64,000 nucleotides of DNA, from contig JAODUO010001324.1 of NCBI GenBank assembly GCA_025642075.2, positions 71,001 to 135,000 on the forward strand, given 5' to 3'. The DNA comes from Ridgeia piscesae (taxonomy: Eukaryota > Annelida > Polychaeta > Sabellida > Siboglinidae). The notes beneath the pieces are model-generated. The model worked only from the letters and a program-made list of their open reading frames with translations, was not told where the DNA came from and did not search any database. Position numbers and translations under genes: made by a program. Below are positions 38,130 through 53,761 of this stretch, piece after piece. Every line of letters begins with the position of its first letter. Position 1 is the first letter of the stretch.

Positions 38130-39300
38130 AATAACATGCATTTCGTTTTAGATATATTTCGGGATAGTTTATTTGCGCGAAACCAGTCGGCTACTACTTG
38201 AAGTTCCTTTTTTTCCTATCTTGATATAGAGTATTTATTAGTTTTCCAGTCTTGTATATAGCAGTGTCATCAGCAAATAATATAGTCTTGCCATGTCATG
38301 CTCAAAAAGGGATGTTATTTATTTACGTCATAAACGCGAGCGGACCAAGTATAGATCCTGCGGGACACTGCATGTGATGTCCCGCTGACTCGAATCACTA
38401 TTATTGAATTTAACATATTGTTTCCACTTGAGAGGGGTACCCCTTATTCCATTAAATTCAAGTTTATTTAATAAGATTTGGTGATCAAGTGTATCGAATG
38501 ATTCACTTAAATCTAAAACCGAGTCTTCATATTCGAGAGCGTTTATAACATCACTAGTAAGCGCGGTTATAGCATTTATTTTTGAATGTTTTTCAAGAAA
38601 ACCATATTGATTTAATGTTGTTAAAACAAACCTGTAAGTCCTTTTATTTACAACTATTTCCAGTATTTTAGAAATTGAGGATAACAATGATATATGTAAA
38701 TTATTGGAGATCTCATTTTAGTGTTTGACTTATGGACAGGCATAATTGTCCCAATTTTCAATTCATTCAGATGATTCCATATGTCAAGTAGGGGTGTATA
38801 GTTAATGCTCGCAATGTCGATGACATGTTTATTAAAACAGATAAAGGTAATTGCTCACAAAATGCCTTTATAACAAGTGGACTGACATTGTCATAACTTA
38901 TACCTTTCATGGGTTGAAGTGACATTAATATTTCCCTGATCTTACTTGCATTGGTTGGGGTCATGAATTATGTTTAGTGAAATTCTGCAGATACGATGAA
39001 AATTGCAATTTGTATTGAGGTATTGCATCTGTAAAGAAACTACAAACTGTATTAGATATTAGATCATGTTCTCTAATTCATTACTATATTTGAAATGAAA
39101 TTATTTATCGTTGTTTTTCCTAATATTTTGTTTTAGTAAATGCCATGTTTTTAGAGTCATCCTTGAAATGCGTTTAATTGATTAGCATAGTCGGGTGTCT
39201 TTGTAATTTGTTTTAACTTATTATATGTATTTCTATATTTAGCATAATGTATGTGGACAAGATGTGTCTTAGGTTTGCCAATACATTACCCATACATTTA
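38130..39300 (-). mobile_element. CR1-like LINE, degraded RT
   Basis: Minus-strand order: lysine-rich connector scraps (about 39130-39260), 'KIREILMSLQPMKGISYDNV' with 'SPLVIKAF' (about 38850-38940), 'SISKILEIVVNKRTYRFVLT' (38630-38687), 'VLDLSESFDTLDHQILLNKL' (motif A, about 38455-38520), 'DITCSVPQ' plus 'GSILGPL' in another frame (motif B, about 38335-38375), and 'ILFADDTAIYKTGKLINTLY' (motif C, about 38225-38285). The FADD motif is intact, but frameshifts and stops divide the frame. Confidence 0.8.
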
Positions 39301-39603
39301 GTTGAGGTTAAAGACGATTCCGTTAGTTCTGTAGTCATCCAAACATTCCGAATTATATATATATCGATTTATTTTTGATAGTTTTCTCTGGTGCGTATGA
39401 CGCAGTGACACAATTTAAATGTCCAGTAATGTCTTAACCATTAATTACATCTAGCTGATGAAGATATATCTAATTACATGCTGGAGAGCAGCTTTTACTT
39501 GTCGAATAGTCACGTTAGATAAAGGTCTATGTTTGAGTATTAAAGGTTCATTGCATTTTGTAAGGCTTCCGCTTTCCGATTAGACAGAATATAGGTAAAT
39601 TAT

Positions 39604-39606
<3 letters not shown>

Positions 39607-39661
<55 letters not shown>
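39607..39661. repeat. (TA)n microsatellite
   Basis: Pure TA tract. The neighbourhood (39300-40190) has no recognised gene. Confidence 0.9.
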
Positions 39662-39666
<5 letters not shown>

Positions 39667-40194
39667 GAACACATGGGATTGTGTGCCGTACATATTACCA
39701 ACGAGGTTAGCAGAATTGTGGGTATTGGAATAGTAATCGTGGGAATGGTATGTGCGGCTAGATATATACGTAAAAGATCAGTTGAGGGTTTATAAGAGTT
39801 AGTCTTTAGAGAGTCGACATTTCGATCAGTGCCTATTATTGCTAGAGCTTTCCGTTAGCGTTGAATACACCAAGTAGCATTTGTAATAGGAATCAGGTAT
39901 ATGTCAGCTACATTCGTTTAAGTTGATCATTTGTTATGAGAGTCCTTGTATTTTTAGTTGTATTAGGAGTATTTTGCACTGAAAATTATTATGATTAAAC
40001 TTGTCAGGAAGTATATCGTTAACATTGTAATCATTATTATCATCTAAACTATAATACTAAGAAAAATGCAATATTAATATTTGAATGTTTCTGAATTTAT
40101 ATGTTTGAAAATCAGTGTTAATCAAACGTTTTGGTTAACGTTGATTATATACCAATTCTTAATCAAATCATTGTTCATATCCTGTACAATATCT

Positions 40195-40368
<174 letters not shown>

Positions 40369-40830
40369 TGTATATATGATGTATGCACAGCGTAATTCAA
40401 TACTACGTAAGTTTGGTACATGTTGCGAAAAAGTGAATAGTATCAATGGATGCTTCTCAGAGAAGCCGATATAGTGTTTGATTGAGGACTAGATATTGCG
40501 ATAGAATAAAACCTCACCTATAATTTCCGTAGCACACGTTAAAGTATGTTTTGTAACAAATATATTAGATTGATAGCTAATAAATACTGATCACGTTTGA
40601 ATGTCAACAGTGAGTAATTACTCCTTTGTATTGTCGCAAACTTGACTCACCCAATCATATATAGTATTTTTTATTTCGTTCGCTGATCACATGACACGTG
40701 ACATACAGTTATTTCTGTTCATATTGACTGGGAAATTGTACCAATGATTTGTGAATTTTCTTTTGGATTAAATGTAAATTTTGGTGATGCACATAGGAAT
40801 ATATATATTTACGACCGCAGGTGACTATAG

Positions 40831-41830
40831 TCATTCTATGGCTCTACCGGAATCAAACCACTGCTTCTGTGGGGGTGTAGAAGCCACAAGTGAACAATAC
40901 TGAAAATCTGGCACACACTGGTGACCGACCTTTATGTAGTACTTTTCGAAAACGGACGGACGACAAGCTGTTTGTTTGCCTTCCTCGTGATTGAGTGAAA
41001 TGACATGAAATCTCTCTAATAATGTGTCTACCAATCCGCGACTTAAATATATAGTAGGTTTGGACTTATTGGCTTCCCAAGGTGCTGTTCCAGGTTCTGG
41101 CATAAGCATGTGCTGTTCCTTCCAAAAACAACCAGTATAATGTGTTCCCGTCAGAAGAATGATAGCGAATTTGTTTGCATCTGGATTTTCCTCACATAAT
41201 TGTGTATGCAAACTTCGACGAAAGGCATTCAAAGTATATTTATGTACCTTCTTCACATCATCCTTCGTTGTATCCTTCTTGCTGGAGAGAAGGGTAGAAT
41301 TATTCCACCTCTTCAGTTACTCCTTCACATGTAATAGCATACGTCTGACCTTCAATTGTTGTGTTGTGTTTTGTCATGCGAACCCATTGTATTGATGGTC
41401 TAGACACAACCTAATCTCGACCATGTTTCTTGCCTGACTCTTAAGGTGACGTCTAGTGATGAGTGACCGCCTTTCCTTGACTGACATTTCTTGCACTTCT
41501 ATCACAAGTATTTCATGGGCAGCGACAACCTTTCTCACTTGTTTGTTTCGATGAAGATTCAATCCCTCCTTCCTACGTCTTACTAGCTATTAGTTGTCTT
41601 CAATCATCTTCATTCCGTGAAGTGTGGCTTAAATGTTTCTCCAAAACCCATCCATGTCTTTGCAGCCTCCTCGTCTTCATCTTCAAGAGAGTTAGCTTCT
41701 TTTGGGTAGATGACCTGTTCTTCTTCTTCGATAAGCTTCCAACAGTATGAATTTCAGCTCTCACGTCAGCTACTAATTCTTATGCTGCTGATGAATGCAG
41801 CTTGGGAAACGTCATCTTCACCATCAATAT
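40831..41830 (-). pseudogene. Unidentified, protein-like reading frame with lesions
   Basis: The longest piece (40831-41256, 141 codons) has strongly protein-like composition with many Trp, Cys, Phe and Pro. It includes 'NPDANKFAIILLTGTHYTG', 'TIYLSRGLVDTLLERFHVIS', 'YIKVGHQCVPDFQYCSLVAS', and ends 'QKQWFDSGRAIE' at a TGA. Upstream on the same strand, in shifted frames, lie 'YAITCEGVTEEVE' (about 41300-41345), a basic segment (41374-41562), 'LEDEDEEAAKTWMGFGETF' (about 41630-41690), and 'INIDGEDDVSQAAFISSA' (about 41770-41830). I do not recognise the family. It reads like one protein broken by at least three frameshifts or stops, or exons with unseen introns. No signal peptide or membrane segment. 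Confidence 0.45.
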
Positions 41831-41834
41831 TTAT

Positions 41835-43505
41835 CTGACAGAAACACACAATGACACAGATTATACTTTAAAAAGACAACCAATTTATTTGTTTTTATAA
41901 CATAATTTATTAACATTACTTTGCAAATTTACATGTGTATTGAAATTACCATTTAGAGGTGAGCATAATTATTGGTTTGTGTGTAATGTGTTGTCTATAA
42001 TATTAATAAAAATAATAATAATGTGTTTTCGTATTTGTAATTGGAATACCTTATGTTGTATGAAGATACATATCAAAATAGTTGGCTTAAAATGTAGCAT
42101 GTAAGTATCATCTACAGCTGGTATATGCACATTTCGTTAGATTTGCGTGTTCAGTGTCATCAGGTTGCTTAGACATTAGGATGGTAATGTATCTGCTTTA
42201 ACGCACAACAATCTATGACTTTGTCGTTTATTTGTCGTTTGTAGAACACAGTTGTTATATATATATTAACGTTTACTGGAGCTAAGTTTATTAATTTTCC
42301 ATAATAGTTATTAGCTTTATTTTATTAAGTACAAATAGGACCACAACTAATCAAATAGTTATTGTAGAAACACATTGTAGTTCCTATATATCAAGACCGA
42401 TTGTGTTCGCAAGAAGCAGTTCTTCGTAATCCGACCGATGTCGCTTGACATACAATGGCGCTGGACACACTCCAATATCGATGTTGTTCTCATTTAGCCA
42501 AGACATAACAGTATTGTTGTGTAAATTGCTATTACCATTGGTGAGGTCATAGTACTGTAGTTGCTGGTTAATATGAAAAATAGCGTACGTTTTCCATTGT
42601 TTTGAAAGCAAATGTTTCTATTTATGAAGCTGAACACGCAGCTAGACAGAGCATATTTCTTTTTTAATTAAACGTGTTATTTTCGTTGAATGTAGGTCTA
42701 GACCTATATTTTCTATGTGTGTCATGTTATGAAGATGTAGGAAACACATACACGTATAGGTATCATACAGCGATGGAAATAATTCAAGTAAATTATCCTT
42801 ATAAACCGATCATGCTGGATACGCAAAACCTGGTCATTGTAGAAAATGCTGTGTGCATTTTTTATTCCTCGTGTTTTAAACCAAATGTTAATACTGTCTA
42901 TTCCCAATATATAAACCATTTGTGCATTGAACGCGGAAAATATAGATACAGTCTGTGGCACCACGTCAAATGTTGGAGATTTCAATTGACTTCAAGGGTA
43001 ATTTTGGCCATCGTACTTTAAGGCCAATGTCTGCATTTTACAAATTAACAAAGCCACAAAACCTTGCATGTCTTCAAAGCACTTATCGATATCACAATAT
43101 GGTGAGATTCCCGTTAAATTGACTTAATAATTAACGATATAAGAGATAACAGAAATTATTTTAGTCAACTGTTAAATGTTGGGACTTTGGCCATAATACT
43201 AATTTATATTAAATTTTGAATGCAATTTAGCATCCAGTCATAACTTTATGCTGTCATGTCAAACATTGGGCTAATTCGCTAACTCTACATTTACCCAGTG
43301 GTGAACATTTGTGTACAAATACTATTCGTGCAATCGAACGTTTTTAGAGACACAATTTTAGAATATGTCATTATGAACCATCTGAAATAAATCCGTTTTT
43401 GCTTTACATGAATATTTGAAATATAAAATAAATCTTGTCTGACTATTGAAATGTACGACGAGAACATACACTAGCATAATACAATTGACAGTGTAGTTAA
43501 TATAC
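41835..43505. other. No recognised gene
   Basis: AT-rich. ORFs at 42384-42611 (minus) and 42674-43021 (plus) are open but without known motifs or splice support. Confidence 0.4.
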
Positions 43506-43512
43506 GCACTTC

Positions 43513-43516
<4 letters not shown>

Positions 43517-43565
<49 letters not shown>
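43517..43565. repeat. (TA)n microsatellite
   Basis: Pure TA tract. No inverted flanks. Confidence 0.9.
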
Positions 43566-43568
<3 letters not shown>

Positions 43569-43933
43569 AAATAATTATGTTTTTACTTATGTTGACCCTA
43601 ATGGACTAAAACAGCTGTTTCCATTTTTTTTCGTCAACATTTTCCGTGGGAATATTCAAGATGGCCGCCATCGCTCACTAAGTCTTATACTTGCTGTATC
43701 TTTGGCAATAAACGATATAGAAACTTGAACTTGGTGTCGTTTTATATGTTTTGAAGTATGATGAATCCGATGCAACTACTATTTCGATGACATATATTAA
43801 ACTAAAGTAATACCAGCCATATATACGTTAAAATGAAAGTCATACGTTTTAATGTATATAATGACAGGATATGTTGGATTGACAACATAATTTGCTGTCA
43901 CGTTTGGTTATTTATGACTCCTGCAATACCAGA

Positions 43934-43938
<5 letters not shown>

Positions 43939-44005
<67 letters not shown>
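43939..44005. repeat. (TA)n microsatellite
   Basis: Pure TA tract. No inverted flanks. Confidence 0.9.
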
Positions 44006-44008
<3 letters not shown>

Positions 44009-44249
44009 GGAAAGCTGATTGATCTACTAATATGTTGTTTAAAATTTCGTCAATTTTTCTTTCAATATACAATTTCTTCATTTTCAATATAAAATACAGT
44101 AAGATAATTTGAACACAATGATTCGTTAGTGTTTTTTTTATAACTGGATGTGTACGATAATATATCCCATAATTTAAATTTACGAAACATTTCAGTATGA
44201 CATCAGATCCGACCTCTTTCACAAAACCACAACGATACCAAGCTAAAAT

Positions 44250-44690
44250 AATCTATGGAGGCACAACATGCAGCAATAGGAGAGATAGCCAGCAAACCCG
44301 ACCTACATGATGACATGAAAAGGTTATTTCAGGCTAGCATGTTGAGCAAGGCTATTGAGCTATTCTTGGGTTTTCAAACGATCGCTAGATTACGTTAGAA
44401 CAAAGGACCTCCACACCATAATACTGTGGACACTGTCAAAACGGAATCACGCATGGAGGCCCTGCATTCGTATCTCAACAAATCATGCAGACTAACAGAT
44501 TTGATTACCAAGCATTGTATACACCCACGTCAAAAGATACACCATATGTCATATCTACAGTCGAAATTCCCTTAATGCTTGGCATGCCCCCGTATTGCGG
44601 CCTTCAGTGGAGAAACCAGAAACTCATTGTTGAACTTTCATGCAATGTCGTTTGGAGACATTCACATTCGGTCAAGCTACATAACTGAAA
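44250..44690 (+). pseudogene. Unidentified coding-like remnant
   Basis: Compared with its AT-rich surroundings, this block reads as protein in successive plus frames: 'EAQHAAIGEIASKPDLHDDM', 'KRLFQASMLSKAIELFLGFQ', 'MEALHSYLNKSCRLTDLITK', then 'MLGMPPYCGLQWRNQKLIVE' in another frame. No family was recognised. A transposon-encoded gag or integrase fragment is possible. Confidence 0.3.
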
Positions 44691-44839
44691 GCTGTCCGAG
44701 CCTTTGAAACGGTATTGACGGGTATGTTTATGTAGTTTCGCAACTCACAGTTAAAAGTTACCGACGGTCGTAGTCAAACAGCAGAATAGTATAATGGAAA
44801 TAATGAGAGCATCCTTGTCTACAGGATCCACACCGACTG

Positions 44840-45470
44840 TCTATGTCCCTTGCGTTAAATAGCGTGTAGTGAGTAATACAGCATGGGGCGCTGTTGCCTC
44901 CTCATAGAAACACAGTTCATTCATGGCTGTCCCACGAGCAGCTACATTATCACCTGTTATAACGTATATCACCATAGCTAAGAAATCATAAAGGTTATCC
45001 TAGCGTTATCAATCCCGTGGGATCTCTGGCCACTTGTTTGGGTTGTTTTGTAATACGCATTCTTACATCTCGTCCGCGCCTCTTGCGCATGTCCCTAAAT
45101 TATCATAAATAGGTTCTCGTGTACAAAATACACAAAGAGGTTACCGTCCACTTGATACGCAACTTGCCAAACAGCGGTGCTACTGACTTGATGTTCAACA
45201 GCTGCGTGCCTTTGTTCTTCACCAGCTTCGGTCTTCTCAGCCTGGACATCTTTCTCTTGATCGGGGTGCTGAATATTATGCTTCTTTCTTGCAAAACATT
45301 CAACTACGGAATCTGGAGTGCAAGTAGACTGCCATCAATTGCGTTTCGCAGAATTACACCGGCGAGTGCAAATACTTCGGAATGGAACATTCTCTGTATA
45401 GCCAAGGTGCACCTCGCCAATTGTTGTTTGTGCCGCGGGTTTTGTTAAATCTGGCCCCGCAAAGAGCCAA
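44840..45470 (-). pseudogene. Possible coding remnant of unknown type
   Basis: Minus frames give 'LARWTLAIQRMFHSEVFALA' and 'GVILRNAIDGSLLALQIP' (about 45325-45430), then 'PIKRKMSRLRRPKLVKNKG' (about 45200-45260). Composition is more balanced than around it. Function unknown; it could be chance. Confidence 0.2.
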
Positions 45471-45904
45471 CTTTAATAATAATAAGTAGGTAATAAAATA
45501 ATAGTTTAATTTCAATCTGGGCAACCATAGACATTGAAATGTGTACTTAAAACGTGCAAAGTATATATTTTTAAGTATAATTAAATAATATATACTTCGA
45601 GTCATTAGCATAAATATGAATCATAATGTAAACAATACACAATGTGATTATTTTACTAAACTTATTAACAATAATAAATAGTTTAAAACAATAAATATAT
45701 CTAAAAAATAATTCGTAACTTCTGTTGCGTCTATATCCTTAGAAAACAAGTTGAGAGGCGCCTCAATTCAAAAGGGTTGATCGATCTCAGAGTCAATAAA
45801 CATATTCAGTAGTTACCAGACTGATTAACACGCCAGGGAGCTAAATGATGGCGGAATTTAACAATATTTTGAAATGATTTAACAGTAGAAGGAAGCATAT
45901 TTAA

Positions 45905-45985
45905 TGTCGAAGAGGAGTACGACGTTTCGACGCGTCCGCTACGGGCCTTGTTCACGTACTGGTGTCATGTGTGTTGCCTCAGATG
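45905..45985 (-). repeat. Left terminal repeat of the Penelope-like element
   Basis: The reverse complement of this segment matches 47127-47206 almost base for base, from CTGAGGCAACACACATGACA through AAGGCCCGTAGC to CGTCGTACTCCTCTTCG. Read on the minus strand it contains GGCCCGTAGC, then CGAAACGTC and GTAC. This resembles the stem II loop, GAAA core and GTC cleavage site of the hammerhead ribozyme motifs known from Penelope-like elements, but the CUGAUGA box is degenerate. Confidence 0.75.
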
Positions 45986-46965
45986 ATGTCACAGCACTCT
46001 TCATCAGTGTCCCGGTGGATAAGGCATGAACGTTATCATAGAGAGACTACAAGAAGAAGACACCCTAGCCAGCCGCACGGAAATGACAATGCCGCAGATA
46101 GTTGAGCCAGCAAACACATGGTGCAGCTATGCGATCACCTATATCTCCCCTAATAGCTAATTGCTACATGGACCAATTTGAGGAAGTAGCCATCTCTACA
46201 GCACCGCACCCCCCCATCATTGTGGTTACGAGTTCACGTACTTCACGAATATGACGTGGAAGAGTTCACTGAACACATCAACAGCATAAATTCACAATCG
46301 AACCTGATAAGGACAGCAAACTTCCTTTCCTGGATCTATGCACCCATATTCTGGATGATGGATCCACGAAGATAACTATCTACCGGAAGGCGACACACAC
46401 GGACCAGTACCTTAACTGCATTTCACATCACCCACAAACCTTTAGTTGTACGCACCCTCACCAAACCGACACAGCAGTATGTCCCCACAGCTGAAGACAG
46501 GAAATCAGAACTGGCACACGTCCACAATGCGCTGAGAGCCAACGGATACACAGAGTGCGCGCTTGCACCTCGTCCACCCAGTGCAAAAAACACCCAACAC
46601 GAACAACAACCCACGAAGACCTATGCTGGGACTACCATACGTGGCAGGATTATCAGAACAGCTTGCCCGGATTTATAAATCACATAACATACACATGTAT
46701 CACAAGCCGGAGAACACCCTCCGTTAAAGACAGAACACATAAAGAACACAAGTGTGGAACCATCTATAACACCATGTATGATAACGACACACATACATAG
46801 GTGAAGCCAAGAGAACACTCAGCCTGAGATTCAAAGAACATAAAAACCTGGATAAACCAACACGAGTAGGAGATCATTGCCGGGCCACAGGACACTCAGT
46901 CTCCATGAAGAACACTAGAATACTGACCCGTGAATTCAACTGGCATAAGAGGAAAGTGAAGGAGG

Positions 46966-46966
<1 letters not shown>

Positions 46967-47045
<79 letters not shown>
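46967..47045. repeat. (TA)n tract inside the Penelope GIY-YIG reading frame
   Basis: The coding text GAG-GCT-ATA-TAT-ATC-AAA is expected for the family's EAIYIK. Instead the ATATAT run has grown to 79 bp, between AGGAGGC and CAAACAGAG. The frame after the tract is shifted relative to before it. Confidence 0.85.
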
Positions 47046-47047
<2 letters not shown>

Positions 47048-47126
47048 AACAGAGATCTCCTACCATGAACAGAGACCAGGGATACCATCTGCCTGCCATT
47101 TACAACCAAATTATCCCGCCGAAAAC

Positions 47127-47206
47127 TGAGGCAACACACGTGACACCAGTACGTTAACAAGGCCCGTAGCTGACGGGTCATAACGTCGTACTCATCTTCG
47201 CCATTA
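47127..47206 (+). repeat. Right terminal repeat of the Penelope-like element
   Basis: Starts CTGAGGCAACACACGTGACA just after the end of the endonuclease frame and ends CATCTTCGCC. It is the inverted partner of 45905-45985. It carries GTAC at both edges of a hammerhead-like stem I and GTC before the second GTAC, but ATAA replaces the GAAA box. Confidence 0.75.
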
Positions 47207-47232
47207 AGCTCCAAACTAAGTTAAATTATACT

Positions 47233-47236
<4 letters not shown>

Positions 47237-47307
<71 letters not shown>
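47237..47307. repeat. (TA)n microsatellite
   Basis: Pure TA tract downstream of the Penelope-like element. 47308-48500 has no recognised gene. Confidence 0.95.
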
Positions 47308-47311
<4 letters not shown>

Positions 47312-48502
47312 TGCATAAAACAAAATTGTTAACCCTTATAACAACAGACCAGGACAGGACAAGCAAAACACACAATAAGAATAATGGCAACATAATTTTG
47401 TATGTATAATTAATGTAATGGCACAATGCATAAGTACAAACTCGTGGCCATGGATAATAATGAATAAAACATATTTTGTAAGAAAATGTAAAAGAATAAT
47501 GATATCACAAAAATTTACGGCACAGTACATATTCAAGCCCTAGTAAATAGATAATAAACATGAACACCCCAAAGGCGATAAATAATTACTGTACCTTACA
47601 ATGCATAAATTAACAAAGTTTATAAACACATCCAAACGACCGTGACAGAACCTCACTTTTTAATTTAAAAGTAATGCCCAAATAAGAAGAGCTGATGGTT
47701 TTTCAGTGATACCGATGTTCTCTCCTTTCCCATTGACGCATTAAAGTGTCTGTTCTTGCGCCTGGTCAAAAGGCATTGCTAGAATTGGTGATTCGTCTTG
47801 GGCATTACCCAGTCACCTTCTGTTAACATAATCAACATTGTCAAGCGCTATTTCTTCATGTTCTCCGAGTGCATATGAACGTTTTGAAACTATTATAGAC
47901 TTTGCTGTTTCTTACATACAAAATATACTTTTTGGCACTATCTAAGGAACAGCAGGCGTCCTTTTGAAATCGTGTTTAGCCTTAGCGTTTAAGTTAGGTA
48001 GAATACATTTGGAAACAATAATTGCTGACATTGCTGTCAAAAAATGGAAATACAAAACAATCATAAAAAGTATCCAAGAATAAGTGAAGGCAAATAAAGA
48101 CATGGCATATAAAAGAATCGTTTTGTAAAATAAAATAAGCTGTTTTTCGTAAACTAATCTCATTTTGCTGTTTTCTCAGAGTTCCGAGTCGTGCGCTAGT
48201 ACAATAAAAAATGGATAGAACAGCACGTATGTATGATTATAAGTAATACTTAAGAATGACCACTAATAGTTATTTTGTAAAATAAATTCACATGGTTAGA
48301 CACTAATAAGTGTATAACGTCACATCTACTGCTTTTCAAAGCATTGTTTTCTTCATTATTATATACAATACCACGTGACGTATTTATTAAATAGTTATTT
48401 ACTTGACTTTTTTGTTTGTTTTTCATGTGCGTTTTGAAATAAATGTATTGATTGGCACATACCAAATTATGTACCAGTGCATAACGAATATGTCTGATAT
48501 GC

Positions 48503-51758
<3,256 letters not shown>

Positions 51759-51838
<80 letters not shown>
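51759..51838. repeat. (TA)n microsatellite at the 5' truncation of the LINE
   Basis: Pure TA tract bounding the RT fragment. 51840-52300 beyond it shows no recognised element. Confidence 0.95.
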
Positions 51839-51839
<1 letters not shown>

Positions 51840-52307
51840 TAATATATGTAATGGTTTCCTAACTAAATGCGATCAACATTATTAATGACAGGAAAAAGGT
51901 ACCTAATGGTCACTAATTTGGCTGCCACATTGGATATTTAATTTGCATTATTTTTGAAAATATCCGGAAAACACATGTGTAAGTCAGAGCTATTGCGCCT
52001 CATTGCAGATAAAATAAACAACTCGTAGGTAATTAATAAACATGTAGCATATAACTCAACTGTATTGATAAATATGATTTCGTAAAAACGTACTACGTAT
52101 ATTTAAATTATCATTGACGGAATTAAATGGCGTTCACCCTTATACGAAATATCCATATTTGGCGTTCACCCGCAAAATCAAATTCTACTATGTTGCACTT
52201 TGTACCACTGGCGTCAGGGTTGTGGGTGCGTGGTTTACAAATGCAACATGGAAAGTATATGTTTCAATCAGTATTACTTTATGAAATGTGTCTTCAACTT
52301 GTTTCAG

Positions 52308-52448
52308 GTTCAGTCGACGTGGAAGCTATGTCTGTTGTTACGCGCAGTCAAGCGAAATGGCAAAAGATGTTTTTGTGTATTCTCCTCTTAGGAATCTTTG
52401 TTATAATGGTGAGCAATTTCGTCACAGGAACTATAAAGAGGAGTTGGG
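52308..52448 (+). CDS. Candidate first coding exon, type II membrane anchor
   Basis: The acceptor is TTGTTTCAG before 52308 and the donor is GG|GTAAGT at 52449. An ATG at 52328 opens 40 codons plus one base: 'MSVVTRSQAKWQKMF' then hydrophobic 'LCILLLGIFVIMVSNFV' and 'TGTIKRSW'. This is a short basic cytosolic tail and one membrane span, as in Golgi glycosyltransferases and sulfotransferases, though many other single-pass proteins start this way. The frame is open upstream to the acceptor, so translation could also begin in an earlier exon. Donor phase is 1. The 45-bp exon at 63895 accepts phase 1 and stays open (G+AC gives Asp, then VPSWVREISVLSHT). The gene would continue beyond the window. 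No identity is assigned. Confidence 0.5.
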
Positions 52449-52763
52449 GTAAGTACTACTACTAGTAATAACATTATCCTTACATTCATTTCAAAAGTAT
52501 AACTCTGCTAAATGGTGTTAACAATGTTTCCAAAAGGTTACTACCTATATAGTGGTGAACAAAATTACTGAATTTTTTTTTAATTGTAATTTCAAGTGAT
52601 TTTAAATTATAATTTTATTTATAAGAATATTATTTTATTTATTGTATTGTTATATTTGAATGTAGATTTATATGTATTTATTTAATTGTTTAGTTATCCA
52701 CAATATGGTATTGCAATTGTTGTAAATACAGCTATAGTTAATGCTTGTTAGCAGTTTATACAC

Positions 52764-53684
52764 ATGCGTATGCGTATGCGTATGCGTATGCGTATGCGTA
52801 TGCGTATGCGTATGCGTATGCGTATGCGTATGCGTATGCGTATGCGTATGCGTACGCGTACGCGTATGCGTACGCGTACGTACCCGTACGCGTACCCGTA
52901 CCCGTACCCGTACCCGTACCCGTACCCGTACCCGTACCCGTACCCGTACCCGTACCCGTACCCGTACCCGTACCCGTACCCTCACCCCCCCCTCCCTCCC
53001 TCCCGTACCCTCCCTACATACCCGTACCGTACCCGTCCCCGTACCCGTACCCCGTCCCTTTTCCACGTACACTTTACCGTACACGTACACGTACACGACA
53101 CGTACACGTACACGTACACGTACACGTACACGTACCACGTACACGACACGTACACGTACACGTACACGTACCCCAACACACACACACACACACACACACG
53201 ACATCACAGCACAGCACACGTACACGTACACGTACACGTACACGTACACGTACACGTACACGTACACGTACACGTACACGTACACGTACACGTACACGTA
53301 CACGTACACGTACACGTACACGTACACGTACACGTACACGTACACGTACACGTACACGTACACGTACACGTACACGTACACGTACACGTACACGTACACG
53401 TACACGTACACGTACACGTACACGTTCACGTACACGTACACGTACACGTACACGTACACGTACACGTAAAAGTAACGTACACGTACACGTACACGTACAC
53501 GTACACGTACACGTACACGTACACGTACACTTTCACGTACACGTACACGTACACGACACGTACACGTACACGTACACGTACACGTACACGTACACGTACA
53601 CGTACACGTACACGTACACGTACACGTACACGTACACGTACACGTACACGTACACGTACACGTACACGTACACGAAAAGACACG
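52764..53684 (+). repeat. Second compound hexanucleotide array
   Basis: Blocks: GCGTAT (52764-52855), mixed GCGTAC (52856-52883), CCGTAC (52884-52980), a C-rich transition with CCCTCC (52981-53070), GTACAC with breaks (53070-53172), AC run, then long pure GTACAC (53217-53684). GTACAC is the reverse complement of the GTGTAC unit at 50218-51627. Confidence 0.97.
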
Positions 53685-53761
53685 TAATTTTTACCACCAA
53701 CCGTAAAAAGAACGTAAAACGTCATAATTTAACGTAAAACTAAACGAAAGTAAAAGTACCC

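Larger units (their letters stand above)
45905..47206 (+). mobile_element. Penelope-like retroelement, 5'-truncated, with inverted terminal repeats
   Basis: Penelope-like elements encode an RT joined to a GIY-YIG endonuclease. Here RT motif A 'DVTALFISVPVDKA' starts right after the left terminal repeat (about 45984). 'IIERLQEEDTLASRTEM', 'YEFTYF', 'PGSMHPYSG' and 'NLYAPSPNR'-like scraps follow with frameshifts. The endonuclease part reads 'LPYVAGLSEQLARIYKSHNI' (about 46635-46690), 'KCGTIYN' (46751), 'YIGEAKRTLSLRFKEHKNLD' (about 46793-46853), 'VGDHCRATGHSVSMKNTRIL', and 'HKRKVKEAIYI'. There a 79-bp (TA)n tract enters; after it the ORF end continues. The ends (45905-45985 and 47127-47206) are inverted copies of one ~80-bp sequence. 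Frameshifts make it inactive. Confidence 0.85.

Noticed and set aside
52668..53737. Overlapping Arg-Thr, His-Val, Tyr-Val ORFs of 240-330 codons
   Set aside because: The GTACAC unit has no stop codon in any frame on either strand, so long ORFs are automatic.
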